Made by a program: the position numbers and the translations under genes
Notes under the pieces: model-generated
The model's database searches: none
Told to the model about the DNA's origin: nothing
The model's input: the letters and a program-made list of their open reading frames with translations, nothing else
Source: HyVt-560 sp964577195
Lineage (GTDB): Bacteria > Pseudomonadota > Gammaproteobacteria > UWMA-0217
DNA length: 6,102 bases
Direction of reading: 5' to 3'
Assembly: GCA_964577195.1 (NCBI GenBank)
Contig: CAZNYF010000165.1
Location: 1 to 6,102 of the forward strand
Shown here: in pieces, positions 5,974-6,102 of the stretch
Position numbering within the stretch: the first letter of the stretch is position 1
Layout: each line of letters begins with the position of its first letter

Positions 5974-6050
5974 GGCTATGTAGCTCAGCTGGTTAGAGCA
6001 CATCACTCATAATGATGGGGTCGGTAGTTCGAATCTACCCATAGCCACCA
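5974..6050 (+). tRNA. Elongator tRNA-Met (anticodon CAU)
   Basis: A complete 77-base cloverleaf is present. The acceptor GGCTATG (5974-5980) pairs with CATAGCC (6040-6046). The anticodon stem CATCA/TGATG encloses CTCATAA with anticodon CAT at 6008-6010. The T stem GGTAG/CTACC encloses TTCGAAT. The discriminator is A6047 and CCA is encoded at 6048-6050. The sequence from the D arm through the anticodon arm is nearly identical to E. coli elongator tRNA-Met. The first acceptor pair is a normal G-C, which excludes initiator tRNA. Its position after ychF matches Pseudomonas. Confidence 0.97.
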
Positions 6051-6058
6051 TATTTATC

Positions 6059-6089
6059 AAAGGCTTAGCTGTTTGGCTGAGCCTTTTTT
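6059..6089 (+). terminator. Intrinsic terminator after tRNA-Met
   Basis: AGGCTTAGC (6061-6069) pairs with GCTGAGCCT (6076-6084), nine pairs with one T-G, loop TGTTTG. Two further A-T pairs at the base extend it from 6059. A run of six T (6084-6089) follows. It lies nine bases after the tRNA-Met CCA and probably ends both the tRNA transcript and any read-through from ychF. It is the only canonical intrinsic terminator in the window. Confidence 0.92.
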
Positions 6090-6102
6090 ATTGCCTGTGA
6101 CA

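Noticed and set aside
5974..6050. Reading the CAU tRNA as initiator tRNA or as lysidine-modified tRNA-Ile2
   Set aside because: The first acceptor pair is G-C, unlike initiator tRNA, and the D and anticodon arms match E. coli elongator tRNA-Met rather than tRNA-Ile2.
1..6102. Search for mobile elements, CRISPR arrays, defence or toxin genes, or a novel system
   Set aside because: Every stretch is accounted for by conserved housekeeping genes in a known order with short spacers; no transposase, direct-repeat array, att site or unknown gene is present.

Overview
The window is an ordinary, densely packed stretch of gammaproteobacterial chromosome. All protein genes are on the + strand. The gene order is: a TPR-repeat protein (3' part only), lolB, ispE, tRNA-Gln(UUG), prs, rplY (long Ctc-type L25), pth, ychF, tRNA-Met(CAU) and an intrinsic terminator. 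From memory, this order, including both tRNA genes, is that of Pseudomonas aeruginosa and relatives (around PA4667-PA4673). The presence of lolB, the IspE and Prs sequences, and a base composition that looks moderate rather than GC-rich suggest a non-enteric, Pseudomonas-related or marine gammaproteobacterium. Genus cannot be decided from the sequence alone.

Region by region: 1-1421 holds envelope-related genes, namely a TPR scaffold protein cut by the window edge and the outer-membrane lipoprotein receptor LolB. At 1424-2266 is the MEP-pathway kinase IspE, two bases behind lolB. At 2299-2373 is tRNA-Gln, followed by a short spacer with two perfect hairpins. At 2466-3428 is PRPP synthase, and 3429-3527 is a 99-base spacer with two further hairpins. 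From 3528 to 5908 lie three translation-related genes: ribosomal protein L25, peptidyl-tRNA hydrolase and the YchF ATPase. The window closes with a promoter-like element, tRNA-Met and a strong terminator at 6059-6089.

The functional theme is growth-linked housekeeping: lipoprotein delivery to the outer membrane, isoprenoid precursors, PRPP for nucleotide synthesis, and the translation apparatus (two tRNAs, L25, recycling of peptidyl-tRNA, a ribosome-associated ATPase). No spacer exceeds about 100 bases. No mobile element, CRISPR array, phage gene or defence system is visible.

I found no undescribed biological system. The items most worth a second look are small RNA/DNA structures: a perfect 13-bp inverted repeat inside the pth coding sequence that looks like an intrinsic terminator, a perfect 11-bp inverted repeat just upstream of prs, and the hairpin pair between prs and rplY.
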